DNA of 64,000 bases from Kitasatospora sp. MAP5-34 (GTDB lineage: Bacteria > Actinomycetota > Actinomycetes > Streptomycetales > Streptomycetaceae). Location of the stretch: contig NZ_JARXZC010000019.1 in the NCBI RefSeq assembly GCF_029894335.1, positions 1 through 64,000 on the forward strand, given 5' to 3'. This document shows positions 33,519 through 42,713 of this stretch, piece by piece (position 1 is the stretch's first letter; every line of letters starts with the position of its first letter). A program made the translations under genes and the position numbers. Below the pieces are notes generated by a model that did no database searches, had not been told where the DNA came from, and saw nothing but the letters and a program-made list of their open reading frames with translations.

Positions 33519-36395
33519 TCAGGAGTCGGTGCGCCCCCCTCCACCATGCGCCCGCTGCTCACGGATGGCGCGCTGGAGCAGCTCGGCGAGGTGCACCGCC
33601 CGGCGTCCGCCGGAGAGTTGGGCGATCTGGGTGCGGCAGCTGAAGCCGTCGGCGAGCAGTACGGTGGCGGGATCGGCGGCGCGGACGGCGGGGAGCAGGA
33701 CGCGTTCGGCCGCCGCCACCGAGACCTCGTAGTGGCCGCGTTCGAAGCCGAAGTTCCCGGCCAGTCCGCAGCAGCCGGAGTCGAGGACGTCGTTGCCGAG
33801 CCCGATCCGGGCGTCGATCCGGCGGTCCGCGTCGGTGCCGAGAACGGCGTGTTGGTGGCAGTGCACCTGGGTGATCGCCGGGCCGGGCGCGTACGGGAGT
33901 TCGACCTCGGAGTCGTCCAGGAACTCGGCCAGGGTGCGGACCCGCGCGGGGGTGTCCCCGGCGTCGGCGCCGAGGTGCCGGGGGAGCTCCTCGCGCAGGG
34001 TGGCGGTGCAGCTGGGGTCGAGGCCGATCACCGGCAGGCCGGGCGGCAGGGCGCGGAGGCTGCGGCGCATCACCCGGCGGGCGGTGCCGAGTTGGCCGGT
34101 GGAGAGCCAGGTGAGGCCGCAGCAGACCGGGCCGGTGGGGAGGCGGACGGCGAAGCCGAGGTGTTCGAGTACCTCGACGGCGGCCCGGGCGGGTGCGGGG
34201 TCGAGCAGGTTGGTGAAGGTGTCGGGCCAGAGCAGTACGGGCCGGGCGCCGGGCTGCTCCGGGTGCGCGGCGCGGTGGTGGCGGAACCAGCGTTCGAAGG
34301 TCTGCGCGGGTAGGGCGGGGAGGTCGCGGCGGGGTTCGATGCCGCCCAGGCGTTTGAGGAGCGCGGCGGCGCGCGGGGAGCGGAACAGGCGATTCACCGC
34401 GCCGGGGGCGTACGCGCCGGCGCGCAGGGTCAGTGGCAGCCAGCCCATCGAGTAGTGCGGGAGCGGGCGGAGCCGGTGGCGGTAGTGCTGGTGCAGGAAC
34501 TCGGTCTTGTAGGTCGCCATGTCGACATGGACCGGACAGTCGCTGGCACACCCCTTGCAGCCGAGGCAGAGGTCGAGCGCCTCGCGGACCTCTTCGGAGC
34601 GCCAGCCGTCGGTGATCACCTCGCCGCGCAGCATCTCGGCGAGCAGCCGGGCCCGGCCCCGGGTGGAGTGGCGTTCCTCACCGGTGGCCATGTAGCTGGG
34701 GCACATCACGCCGGTGCTGGTGTCGACGCACTTGGCGACGCCCACGCAGCGGTGCACGGCCTTGAGCAGGCTGCCGCCGTCGCGCTCGTAGGGGAGCGCG
34801 AGCGGGAGCAGGTCGCGGCCGGTGAAGCGCAGGTCGGCGTCGAGCGGGCGCGGGTCGACCAGAGCACCCGGGTTGAGCAGACCGGCGGGGTCGAAGATCC
34901 GCTTGAAGCGGCCGAAGAGGTCGATGATCTCCGCCGGGTACATCCGGGGCAGCAGCTCGGAGCGGGCCTGCCCGTCGCCGTGCTCTCCGGAGGGTGAACC
35001 ACCGTAGGAGACCACGAGATCGGTGGCCTGTTCCATGAACGCCCGGAACTCCGGCAGTCTCTGACGGTTCGTCAGGGGAAAGTCGAGACGCAGGTGTACG
35101 CAGCCCTCGCCGAAGTGCCCGTACGGGACGCCGCGCAGCCCGTGCGTGGCGAGCAGCGTCCGCAGGTCACGCAGGTAGCCGCCGAGCCGCTCGACCGGGA
35201 CGGCGGAGTCCTCCCACCCGGGCCACGCCTCCGTACCGTCCGCCAAGCGCGTGACGATGCCGGCCCCGGCCTCGCGGACGGACCAGAGTTGGCGCTGCTC
35301 GGCAGGGTCGGTGACGACGGTGGTGGTGGCGTGGGGTGCGCGGCGGACGGCTTCGGCGAGCGTGCGGGCGGAGTCCAGGGCCTCGGCGGGGGTGGCGCCG
35401 CCGGTCTCCAGGAAGAGCCAACAGCCGCCCTCGGGAAGACGGTTGAGTGCGGGCGGGCGCGGGCCGGCCGCGAGCAGGGCGGCGATCAGGTCGGCGGCCA
35501 TGCCCTCGACGGTGAGCGGGCGCAGCGGCAGCAGGGCGGGCACGGCGTCGGCGGCGGCGCTCTCGTCCGGGTACCCGGCCACCACCAGGGCGCGGGCGGG
35601 CGGGACTTGGACCAGCTTGACGGTGGCGCCGAGCAGGACGGCGCAGCTGCCCTCGGTGCCGGTCAGGGCGCGGGCCAGGTCGTAGCCGTGTTCGGGCAGC
35701 AGGGCGTCGAGGGCGTAGCCGGAGGTGCGGCGGGGGAGGTCTGGCATGCCCCGGCGCAGGGTGGTGAGGTTCGCGGCGGTGAGGTCCTGGAGTGCGCGGT
35801 GCAGTTCGCCCTCGCGGCCGGGGCGGGTGCGCAGCCCGTCGCGCTCGGCGGCGGTGAGTGGTCCGGTGACGGTCAGTTCGGTGCCGTCGGCGAGCAGCAG
35901 GTCCAGTGATTCGAGGTTGTCGGCGGTACGGCCCCAGGCCACCGAGTGCGCGCCGCACGCGTTGTTGCCGATCATGCCGCCGAGCGTGCAGCGGCTGTGC
36001 GTGGACGGGTCGGGCCCGAACCGCAGCCCGTACGGGCGGGCGGCGGCCTGCAGGTCGTCCAGGACGGCGCCGGGCTCGACCCGGGCCGTCCGGCGCTCGG
36101 GGTCCACGCTCAGCACCCGGTTGACGTGCCGTCGGAAGTCCAGGACCACCGCGCCGGGCCCGATCGCCTGCCCGCCGATGCTGGTCCCGGCCCCGCGCGG
36201 GACGACCGGCACGCCGTACTCGCGGCAGAGGGCGAGCGCCGCGCGGACGTCGTCGGTGTCCGCCGGTTTCACCACACCCAGCGGCAGGTGGCGGTAGTTG
36301 GAGGCGTCGTGGCTGTAGACGGCCCGCTCGGCGGTGCCGAAACGGACCTCCCCGCGCAGGGCCGCACGGAGTGCTCGGGCGAGTTCGGAGGCCAT
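33519..36395 (-). CDS. FAD-linked oxidoreductase fused to a Fe-S (CCG-domain) module, YdiJ/D-2-hydroxyacid dehydrogenase type
   Basis: 958 aa. Residues ~35-470 are a VAO-type FAD domain (VPRGAGTSIGGQAIGPGAVV; STHSRCTLGGMIGNNACGAH; the C-terminal cap with GHFGEGCVHLRLDFPL and SGEHGDGQARSELLPRMY). From ~560 come ferredoxin cysteines (CVGVAKCVDTSTGVMCPSY; CLGCKGCASDCPVHVD) and a C-terminal CCG-type domain (GPVCCGLTW; LDPSCTAT; DSGCCGLAGNFGFE). Family members oxidize D-lactate or D-2-hydroxyglutarate and pass electrons to quinone or an acceptor; the substrate here is not decided. ATG 36395. It may lead an operon with the protease and hydrolase genes. Confidence 0.92.
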   Translation of the reverse strand: MASELARALRAALRGEVRFGTAERAVYSHDASNYRHLPLGVVKPADTDDVRAALALCREYGVPVVPRGAGTSIGGQAIGPGAVVLDFRRHVNRVLSVDPERRTARVEPGAVLDDLQAAARPYGLRFGPDPSTHSRCTLGGMIGNNACGAHSVAWGRTADNLESLDLLLADGTELTVTGPLTAAERDGLRTRPGREGELHRALQDLTAANLTTLRRGMPDLPRRTSGYALDALLPEHGYDLARALTGTEGSCAVLLGATVKLVQVPPARALVVAGYPDESAAADAVPALLPLRPLTVEGMAADLIAALLAAGPRPPALNRLPEGGCWLFLETGGATPAEALDSARTLAEAVRRAPHATTTVVTDPAEQRQLWSVREAGAGIVTRLADGTEAWPGWEDSAVPVERLGGYLRDLRTLLATHGLRGVPYGHFGEGCVHLRLDFPLTNRQRLPEFRAFMEQATDLVVSYGGSPSGEHGDGQARSELLPRMYPAEIIDLFGRFKRIFDPAGLLNPGALVDPRPLDADLRFTGRDLLPLALPYERDGGSLLKAVHRCVGVAKCVDTSTGVMCPSYMATGEERHSTRGRARLLAEMLRGEVITDGWRSEEVREALDLCLGCKGCASDCPVHVDMATYKTEFLHQHYRHRLRPLPHYSMGWLPLTLRAGAYAPGAVNRLFRSPRAAALLKRLGGIEPRRDLPALPAQTFERWFRHHRAAHPEQPGARPVLLWPDTFTNLLDPAPARAAVEVLEHLGFAVRLPTGPVCCGLTWLSTGQLGTARRVMRRSLRALPPGLPVIGLDPSCTATLREELPRHLGADAGDTPARVRTLAEFLDDSEVELPYAPGPAITQVHCHQHAVLGTDADRRIDARIGLGNDVLDSGCCGLAGNFGFERGHYEVSVAAAERVLLPAVRAADPATVLLADGFSCRTQIAQLSGGRRAVHLAELLQRAIREQRAHGGGGRTDS

Positions 36396-36456
36396 GGGGG
36401 GATCATCGCAGCGCCGGGCCCCGGCGGGCAGCGGGCCACGCCCGCCGCTCGTACCG

Positions 36457-36489
36457 TCGGGCCGGATTCGGGCCGGACTCGGGCCGGAT
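36457..36489. repeat. Three tandem 11-bp repeats
   Basis: TCGGGCCGGAT repeated three times (one C variant) in the gap between the FAD/Fe-S gene and the glycosyltransferase gene. No further structure seen. Confidence 0.7.
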
Positions 36490-36500
36490 TCGGACCCGGC

Positions 36501-37493
36501 TCAGGCCCGGCGGCCGACCGCGCTCCGGGCGATGTGGGAGAGCTTCGCGAGTTCGAACGCCGCGTAGGCGCCGCTCGCCAGCAGCGAGAACTTGATGCCC
36601 TCCCGGCCGTCGGGCCGCTTGTAGTCCTCCGGCAGGTAGGTCCGGTAGTGCTCGGCGGCGCGCTGGAAGAACTGGGGGCGCTGCGAGCGCGGCACGCAAC
36701 CGGCGAGGTCGAACACAAAGAGGTAGTGGCGGATCATCCTGGTGAACAGGAACGGCAGTGCCGGGGCCAGCTCGGGACGGTCCGCCACCAGCTCGAAGCT
36801 CCGCTGGTACTGCTCGAAGATGTCGAAGTGGCTGCTGCCGGGGGAGCCGGTCGGGTGCAGGGTGTGGCGGCGGCGGATCTGGACGCACTCCCGGTCCAGC
36901 ACCGCGACCCGCTCCGCCGTCAGCAGCGCGTGGTGCGCGACCGGCACCTCCTCGTAGTGGCCCTCCGGGAAGGGCGGCACGATGTCCCGGCGCAGCAGCC
37001 GGTCCCAGACCATCGGCGGCGCGCCGAGCAGCTCCGGCCGGGCGAGCGGGCCGAGCACCTCCGGGCCGGCGGCGGCGAGCAGCTCGGCGGCGGCGCCGGG
37101 CCAGCTGCGCCCCCGGTACTCGCGGTTGTGGCCGAACAGCAGCACGTCCACCGGCCCGGTCTCCGCCAACCGGTCCGCGATCGCCTGCAGTGCGTCGGGG
37201 TCGAGCAGGTGGTCGCTGTCCAGGAACAGCAGGTACTCGCCGGTGGCCTTGGCCGCGCCGGCGTCCCGGCTGCGGCCGATGCCGACGGCCGCGTTCAGCC
37301 GCAGGACGTTCACGCGCGGATCACGCATCTCGTACGCCTCGGCGAGCCGCTCCGGGCACTCCGGCGAGCGGTCGACGACCAGGACGATCTCGAAGTCGCG
37401 GAAGGACTGCGCGAGCAGCGAGTCCAGGCAGTCCTTCAGGTGTTCCTGCTGGTCGTAGGCGGGCAGAACGACGGTGATCAGAGCGGAGGGCAT
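36501..37493 (-). CDS. Family 2 glycosyltransferase
   Basis: 330 aa GT-A enzyme: ITVVLPAYDQQEHLKDCLDS start, RDFEIVLVVDRSPECP, RSRDAGAAKATGEYLLFLDS with the DSD metal motif (FLDSDHLLDPDAL), and a C-terminal acceptor region (EEVPVAHHALLTAERV). The later half (HFDIFEQYQRSFELV, RMIRHYLFVFDLAG) resembles teichoic-acid-type and CDP-glycerol-associated GT2 domains. No membrane helix is evident. ATG 37493 gives the compact family start; a longer reading from 37529 is possible. Acceptor unknown. Confidence 0.9.
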   Translation of the reverse strand: MPSALITVVLPAYDQQEHLKDCLDSLLAQSFRDFEIVLVVDRSPECPERLAEAYEMRDPRVNVLRLNAAVGIGRSRDAGAAKATGEYLLFLDSDHLLDPDALQAIADRLAETGPVDVLLFGHNREYRGRSWPGAAAELLAAAGPEVLGPLARPELLGAPPMVWDRLLRRDIVPPFPEGHYEEVPVAHHALLTAERVAVLDRECVQIRRRHTLHPTGSPGSSHFDIFEQYQRSFELVADRPELAPALPFLFTRMIRHYLFVFDLAGCVPRSQRPQFFQRAAEHYRTYLPEDYKRPDGREGIKFSLLASGAYAAFELAKLSHIARSAVGRRA

Positions 37494-37629
37494 GGGCGGG
37501 AGGCTAAGGGCGTGTACACGTCCAGGCAAAGGCGAGAATTCCGGCGAACCGGCGCAATGCCGGGCAAAGCTCGGCAGGCGTACGCGATATCTTCACGTGG
37601 CGTTACTTCCCGCTCACGGCTGTCGAACG

Positions 37630-37683
37630 CCGCAGGGGCGGCACCTCCACCCCGTGCTCCGGGAGGAGGTGCCGCCCCTGCGG
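37630..37683. terminator. Strong hairpin terminator
   Basis: Perfect 19-bp stem (37630-37648 with 37665-37683, 16-nt loop) just downstream of the SLT-type gene on the minus strand. Confidence 0.88.
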
Positions 37684-37701
37684 GGTGGGGAGTCCGGGGA
37701 C

Positions 37702-38424
37702 TCAGTACGCGCTGTGGACCTGCCAGAACGCCCAGGCGCCGCACGGGCTGCCGTAGGTGGCGTTCATGTAGCTCAGGCCCCACTTGATCTGGGTCGCCGG
37801 GTTGGTCTGCCAGTCGGAACCGGCGGCGGCCATCTTGTTGCCGGGCAGGGACTGCACCAGGCCGTACGCGCCGGAGGACGGGTTGGTGGCCGTGACGTTC
37901 CAGCCGCTCTCGCGCTGGACGATGTTGTCGAAGCACTGCAGCTGGCTGGCCGGCACAATCTGTGCGGCGATCTGCTGCGGCGAGCCGCTGGGTGCGGCGG
38001 GCGTCGCGTTCAGGACCGCGCGCTGCTGCGAGCGGGAGGCCGCGTCGGCCTTCGCCTTGGCGGCCGCCTGGGCCTTCGCCCCGGCGTTCGCGTCCGCCTG
38101 GGCCTGAGCCTGGGCCGCTGCCTCCGCCTTGGCCTTCGCCGCCGCGTCGGCCTGCGCCTTGGCCTCGGCCTGGGCCTTCGCCTGGGCGTCCGCCTGGGCC
38201 TTGGCCTGGGCGTCGGCGAAGCTCTTGGCCTCGGTGGCCGCGAGCTGCTGCGCCTCGGTGGCGGCGGAGCTGGCGACGCTGCTGGTGGCGACGGTCTGCG
38301 GCACGGCGGCCACGGCGGAGGAGGAGTCCTGCGGCAGGGCCAGGGCGACGGTCGCGGTGCCGAGCACGGCGAACGTGGCGACACCGGTGATCAGGGCTTT
38401 GCGGCGGTTCTTGAGCAGCTGCAT
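37702..38424 (-). CDS. Secreted SLT-type transglycosylase with Ala/Lys coiled-coil
   Basis: 240 aa. Signal peptide (KALITGVATFAVLGTATVAL), then ~95 residues of Ala-Gln-Ala-Lys-rich helix predicted to be coiled coil, then a C-terminal lysozyme-like domain: QCFDNIVQRESGWNVTATNP with the catalytic Glu of the family, SSGAYGLVQSLPGNKMA, NPATQIKWGLSYMNATYGSP and a WAFWQVHSAY end. It should cut peptidoglycan during growth or resuscitation. ATG 38424 behind GAGGTTG. The long upstream region was checked for a c-di-AMP riboswitch, which is not there. Confidence 0.9.
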   Translation of the reverse strand: MQLLKNRRKALITGVATFAVLGTATVALALPQDSSSAVAAVPQTVATSSVASSAATEAQQLAATEAKSFADAQAKAQADAQAKAQAEAKAQADAAAKAKAEAAAQAQAQADANAGAKAQAAAKAKADAASRSQQRAVLNATPAAPSGSPQQIAAQIVPASQLQCFDNIVQRESGWNVTATNPSSGAYGLVQSLPGNKMAAAGSDWQTNPATQIKWGLSYMNATYGSPCGAWAFWQVHSAY

Positions 38425-38989
38425 GGAGGGGGACAACCTCTTCCGTCGGGCGGGGCCGTGTATCGGGCACACGGGTATCGCGAAGCGTGTTCGGGGAAAA
38501 CAGGCCCCGCGAGCCGTTTCGGACGGCCATGGCACCCCGGCTGTGGCCCGGGATGGGCGGGATGCGCGGGCTGGTCCCGACGGGAGGTCCGTGGAGCCGC
38601 CGCGCTGCCTTGCGACGTGCACATTCTTGGCAGACGCGCCGGGCGGGGGTCAATGAGCCCACGTACTACTGCCGGTAGTAGTCACGGCAGCGGAACCCAG
38701 GGAGGGAAGTGGGCGATTTGCCCGGGTTTACCCCACTCCTACATTTGCTAAACCCCAGAGCTGTGATCGGCCGGGACAGGCGGCCTGACCAGTGCCGTTG
38801 GTCCTGTCCACGCCGGGTCGGCCGCCTCTGGAGCGAGGTGCCTCCGCCCAGGGCCGGGTCCACCGACTATCGAGGGCAGTAGTCACCGGGAGCCGTGTGG
38901 TCGGGCTCACAGGAACCGCACAGGCAGTTCCCGGATGCGTGACCGGTTGCTCACGTTTGAAACACCCGGTGCCATGCCAGGAATGGGGG
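38425..38989. other. 565-bp divergent intergenic region with two inverted repeats
   Basis: No gene seen. ACTACT-N6-AGTAGT (38665-38682) lies ~240 bp upstream of the SLT gene and GGGTTTA/TAAACCC arms (38724-38730 and 38749-38755) lie ~235 bp upstream of psuG. The length suggests long 5' leaders or multiple promoters. Confidence 0.6.
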
Positions 38990-39973
38990 ATGACCGAGCT
39001 TCCTGCCTCTCCGCGTGTCTCACCCGCCGCTTCCCTCTCCCCCCTTCACTCCCCGCTTCGGCTCTCCGACGAGGTGCGTGACGCGCTCGCCCGCCGCACA
39101 CCCGTGGTCGCGCTGGAGTCGACGATCATCGCTCACGGCCTGCCCCGGCCCCGGAACCTCCAGGTGGCGCGGGAGCTGGAGGACCTCGTCCGGGCGGCGG
39201 GGGCCGTCCCCGCGACCGTCGCCGTCCTGGACGGCGTCCCGCACATTGGCCTCGGCAAGGAGGCGCTGGACCGGGTCGCGAACGACACCACGCTGCGCAA
39301 ACTCGGCTTCCGCGATCTCGCCCCCGCGCTGGCGACGGGCGTGAGCGGGGCGACCACGGTGTCCGGCACGGCCTTCCTCGCCGCCCGGGCCGGCATCCGG
39401 GTCTTCGCCACCGGTGGCCTCGGCGGGGTGCACCGGGAGTGGGTGACCACCCAGGACGAGTCGGCCGACCTCGGCCTGCTGTCCCGTACCCGGATCACGG
39501 TGGTCTGCGCGGGCGTCAAGTCGATCCTGGACGTGCCCGCCACCCTGGAGCGGCTGGAGACGCTGGGCGTCGCGGTGCTCGGCTTCCGCACCGCCGAGTT
39601 CCCGGGCTTCTACCTCACCCGGTCGGGCCGTCCGGTCGACTGGACCGTACGGGAGGCGTCCGAGGTCGCGGACGTGATGCGCGCGCAGGACGCCCTCGGC
39701 GGCCTGGACTCCGCGCTGATCGTGGCCAACCCCGTACCCGAGGCCGAGCAGCTCGACCCCGCGCTGCACGACCGGGTGCTCGCCGAGGCGCTGGCGGCGG
39801 CCGAGCGGGAGGGGGTCACCGGGCAGGCCACCACACCCTTCCTGCTCTCCTACCTCACCGAGCGGACCGGCGGCGCCTCGCTGGAGGCCAACCTGGCGGC
39901 CGTCCGGGGCAACGTACGGCTCGCCGCCGAGATCGCCACGCACTGGGCCTCGGCCGGGGAGGGGCGGAAATGA
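38990..39973 (+). CDS. psuG: Pseudouridine-5'-phosphate glycosidase
   Basis: Splits pseudouridine 5'-phosphate into uracil and ribose 5-phosphate, a rare C-glycoside cleavage. 327 aa. Family motifs: VVALESTIIAHGLPRPRN, VPATVAVLDGVPHIGL, ALATGVSGATTVSGTAFLA (includes the catalytic Lys/Asp neighbourhood), IRVFATGGLGGVHRE, ITVVCAGVKSILDVPATLE, GFRTAEFPGFYL and NPVPEAEQLDP. ATG 38990 has AGGA upstream. It overlaps psuK by 4 bp, so the two steps of pseudouridine breakdown are coupled. Confidence 0.93.
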   Translation: MTELPASPRVSPAASLSPLHSPLRLSDEVRDALARRTPVVALESTIIAHGLPRPRNLQVARELEDLVRAAGAVPATVAVLDGVPHIGLGKEALDRVANDTTLRKLGFRDLAPALATGVSGATTVSGTAFLAARAGIRVFATGGLGGVHREWVTTQDESADLGLLSRTRITVVCAGVKSILDVPATLERLETLGVAVLGFRTAEFPGFYLTRSGRPVDWTVREASEVADVMRAQDALGGLDSALIVANPVPEAEQLDPALHDRVLAEALAAAEREGVTGQATTPFLLSYLTERTGGASLEANLAAVRGNVRLAAEIATHWASAGEGRK

Positions 39974-40857
39974 CCGCGCTGCTCGTCATCGGCGACGTCG
40001 TCACCGACATCGTCGCGCTGCACGGGCGGCCGATCGCCCCGCAGACCGACACCGCCGCCCGGATAGCCGTCCGGCCCGGCGGCTCGGCCGCCAACACCGC
40101 CGCCTGGGCGGCCCGCGCGGGCGCGGGCGACGTACGGCTGCTGTCCCGCGTCGGCGCGGACTCCGCCGAGTGGCACCGGGCCGAGCTGCTCGCCGCCGGG
40201 GTCCGGCCGAGGCTGGCCGTGGACGGGGAGCTGGCGACGGCCGTGGTGATCTGCCTGGTGGACGGCGCGGCCGAGCGCACCTTCGTCACCGACACCGGTG
40301 CGGCCGGCCGTCTCGGCCCCGACGACTGGGTACCGGGCCTGCTCGAAGGCGTCGGCCGGATCCACCTCTCCGGATACCTCCTCTTCACCGAGCCCGGACG
40401 GCGGCTGGCCGCGCTGGTCATCGCGGCGGCCGTGGCCGCGCGGGTGCCGGTCAGCGTCGACCCGGCCTCCACCGGCTTCATCGAGCGGCTCGGCGTACGT
40501 GAGTTCCTGGCGGCGGCCGAGGGAACGGCGCTGCTGCTGCCCAACCTCGCCGAGGCCCGGCTGCTGACCGGGACGGACGATTCCGTCGCCGCCGCCGAGC
40601 GGCTCAGCGCGAGCTGGGGCGAGGCCGTGGTCAAGCTCGGCCCGCAGGGCGCGGTGGCCGCGCGGGGCGGGACGGTCCTCGCCCACGTCCCGGCCGCCGA
40701 CGGCGAGGCGGTGGACACCACCGGCGCGGGCGACGCCTTCGCGGGCGGCTTCCTGGCCGCGCGGCTGGCCGGCGCGGACCTGGCCGAGGCGGCGGTGGCC
40801 GGCTGCCGGTTTGGGGCTGCCGCCGTCGGGGTGATCGGGGGGCGGCCGCCGCGGTGA
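39970..40857 (+). CDS. psuK: PfkB-family sugar kinase, probably pseudouridine kinase
   Basis: 295 aa ribokinase-fold enzyme: GDVVTDIVALHGRP start, RPGGSAANTAAWAARAGA (substrate Gly-Gly), and the PfkB signature AVDTTGAGDAFAGGFLAARL with catalytic Asp. The ATGA overlap with psuG makes a pseudouridine kinase role likely: phosphorylating pseudouridine before PsuG cleaves it. Another PfkB substrate cannot be excluded from sequence alone. Confidence 0.88.
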   Translation: MTALLVIGDVVTDIVALHGRPIAPQTDTAARIAVRPGGSAANTAAWAARAGAGDVRLLSRVGADSAEWHRAELLAAGVRPRLAVDGELATAVVICLVDGAAERTFVTDTGAAGRLGPDDWVPGLLEGVGRIHLSGYLLFTEPGRRLAALVIAAAVAARVPVSVDPASTGFIERLGVREFLAAAEGTALLLPNLAEARLLTGTDDSVAAAERLSASWGEAVVKLGPQGAVAARGGTVLAHVPAADGEAVDTTGAGDAFAGGFLAARLAGADLAEAAVAGCRFGAAAVGVIGGRPPR

Positions 40858-40868
40858 GCCATTCTCCG

Positions 40869-40945
40869 GGGGGCGCGTGGGGAACTGTGCGAAGTGGGAA
40901 GCTGCGGGTTGTTGCCTTCCGGTTTCGCGCAGTTCCCCGCGCCCC
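40869..40945. terminator. Imperfect long hairpin, streptomycete intergenic repeat type
   Basis: Arms built of GGGGCGCG and GGGGAACTG-GCGAA against TTCGCGCAGTTCCCC-GCGCCCC, with one bulge and one G-U pair and a ~32-nt loop. This repeat is common between genes in Streptomyces. It lies between the convergent psuK and PNGase A genes. Confidence 0.75.
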
Positions 40946-40951
40946 TGGTGG

Positions 40952-42691
40952 TTATCCGCAGCGCTGCTGGACGTCGAGGGTGAGGTAGCCGTGGTCGGCG
41001 GCGATGCGGTGGTCGTAGCAGCCGTCGTCGGGGGTTCGGGCGTGGTAGTGCTCGGTGGCGCTGCCGTCGGCCTGGGTGGTGGTGCCGGACCGGCGCTCCA
41101 GGATGCCGGTCGCGGTGACCTCGTCGTCGGTGGAGTCCTGGGGGCGCCAGTGCTCGCCCTGGCGGGTCTGGTCGGAGAGGTGGCGGGCCACCGTGACCTG
41201 GCCGCTGGCCAGGAAGCTGTCCGCCGTGGCGCCGGGGACGTAGGTGCTGGTGACGTCGATCGGGTAGGACCAGGTGCTGCGGGCCGCCTGCGGGTGCTGG
41301 TGGCCGCGCTGGGTGGTGGTCTGCGTCCAGCCGCTGTCGCGCTGTGAAGTGACCTGCTGCTGGCCCTGGTTGGCGATGGTGTTGCGGTTGGAGTACTCGC
41401 CGTGGTGGTCGATCCGGGTGGTGATCCGGCCGTGCGAGGTGTCCAGGTAGCCCGCGACGGACCAGTCCCGGGCGGCGGTGGCGGTGATCAGGTCGCTGCC
41501 GTCCGGCTGGGTGGTCTCGGCCGTGGTGAGCTGCGGCGCGGGCTGGATGGTGTCGATGGTGACGGCGCCGGAGGTCTGCTGCCGCTGGTGGTCGGTGGTG
41601 AGGAAGAGGCTGCCGTCCATGGTCCAGAGGTCGCTGATGCCGGCCGGCGGGACGAGGGTGACGGTGTGCGGCCTGCCATCGGTGAGCGTGCCCGCGAACG
41701 GCGTCAGGTCGACGTCGTACGGGAGGGTCCGGAACGCGTCGATGCTGGGGATCGGCCGCCACATCAGCGGGCTGATGCCGCCGGTGTAGATGGCGGGGAA
41801 GGGCTGGACCGTCCCGGCGGCGCGGCCGTCCACCAGGACCTGGACCTCGCGGTAGGTGCCGCCGCCGCACATGCCGTAGTCGGGGTGCCTGGCCGCGTAG
41901 TCGTCCGGCACGTTGGAGTACCAGAACTCCTCGCAGCCGCCGCCGCGCGCGTACACCTGGAGGTGGGCGCCGGTCAGGTTGCGGGGGAAGGTGAGGGTGG
42001 AGGTGGCCACCTGGCCCTTGCCGAGGTTCCACCAGCCGGGGGCGGTGGTCGACTGGGAGACCGGGAGCACCTGGTCGGCGGTGTCGGCCGCCGGGTACCG
42101 GCGGTCCGCCTGGTAGTAGGTGACCGTCATCGTCATGTGATAAGTGCCGGTGTACGTCGAGTTGACGATGTTCCCGAGGTCGACCACCAGTGGCTGCGGG
42201 CTGCGCAGCAGCGGGATGAAGCTGCTCAGGTCGGTGTCGACGTGCCACTTGATGCCGGCCGGGTCGGGCTCCGGGGTGCTGGTGCGGAGCACCTCCGAGC
42301 CGCCGATCCAGACCCCTGCCAGCCGGTCGTACTGGCGGCCCGCGACGCTGCCGGACCAGTCCAGGACCACCTTGGACCAGGGGCCGGGGCAGTCGGTGGG
42401 CGGGGTGAGGGTGCCGGTGAAGGGCTGGCCGTAGCTGTTGGCGAAGTCGTGCTGCATGGCCGTCACGGTGCAGTGCGCGGTGTCCGGGCGGCTGACCGGG
42501 GGGAGTGCGGTGACGGGGTCGCCGTAGTTGGTCTCGACCTGGCCGGCGGCCTGCGCGGCGAGCCGGGCGGCCGGAGCGGCGGTGACCCGGGCGGTGGCGG
42601 AGGCTGGGGCGGTGGGCAGGGCGATGGCTACGGCCAGCGCCAACGCCGTGGCGGCGGGCGCGAGTCGGCCGAGGGGCCGGGATATGTTCAT
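40952..42691 (-). CDS. Secreted PNGase A-like peptide N-glycosidase
   Basis: 579 aa with signal peptide (APAATALALAVAIALPTAPASA). Matches the plant/fungal PNGase A (peptide-N4-asparagine amidase A) family: HCTVTAMQHDFANSYGQPF, CPGPWSKVVLDWSGSVAGRQ, YDRLAGVWIGGSEVLRTSTP, GIKWHVDTDLSSF, PLVVDLGNIVNSTYTGTYH. Such enzymes release N-glycans from glycoproteins or glycopeptides. Last gene of the sugar operon, 22 bp after the GH92 stop with AGGAAGG as SD. Together they suggest extracellular attack on eukaryotic N-glycans. It ends near a repeat-type hairpin. Confidence 0.9.
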   Translation of the reverse strand: MNISRPLGRLAPAATALALAVAIALPTAPASATARVTAAPAARLAAQAAGQVETNYGDPVTALPPVSRPDTAHCTVTAMQHDFANSYGQPFTGTLTPPTDCPGPWSKVVLDWSGSVAGRQYDRLAGVWIGGSEVLRTSTPEPDPAGIKWHVDTDLSSFIPLLRSPQPLVVDLGNIVNSTYTGTYHMTMTVTYYQADRRYPAADTADQVLPVSQSTTAPGWWNLGKGQVATSTLTFPRNLTGAHLQVYARGGGCEEFWYSNVPDDYAARHPDYGMCGGGTYREVQVLVDGRAAGTVQPFPAIYTGGISPLMWRPIPSIDAFRTLPYDVDLTPFAGTLTDGRPHTVTLVPPAGISDLWTMDGSLFLTTDHQRQQTSGAVTIDTIQPAPQLTTAETTQPDGSDLITATAARDWSVAGYLDTSHGRITTRIDHHGEYSNRNTIANQGQQQVTSQRDSGWTQTTTQRGHQHPQAARSTWSYPIDVTSTYVPGATADSFLASGQVTVARHLSDQTRQGEHWRPQDSTDDEVTATGILERRSGTTTQADGSATEHYHARTPDDGCYDHRIAADHGYLTLDVQQRCG

Positions 42692-42713
42692 GAGCCTTCC
42701 TGGGTAGGGGAGT

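Noticed and set aside
38425-38700. Possible c-di-AMP riboswitch ahead of the SLT-type gene
   Set aside because: The reverse strand was read for the GGGGTGAA and GACAGCTCACC signatures found at 55484-55664; neither is there.
40869-40945. Long hairpin as a mobile element remnant
   Set aside because: It matches a common streptomycete intergenic repeat and sits where a bidirectional terminator is expected; no inverted-repeat ends or duplication.
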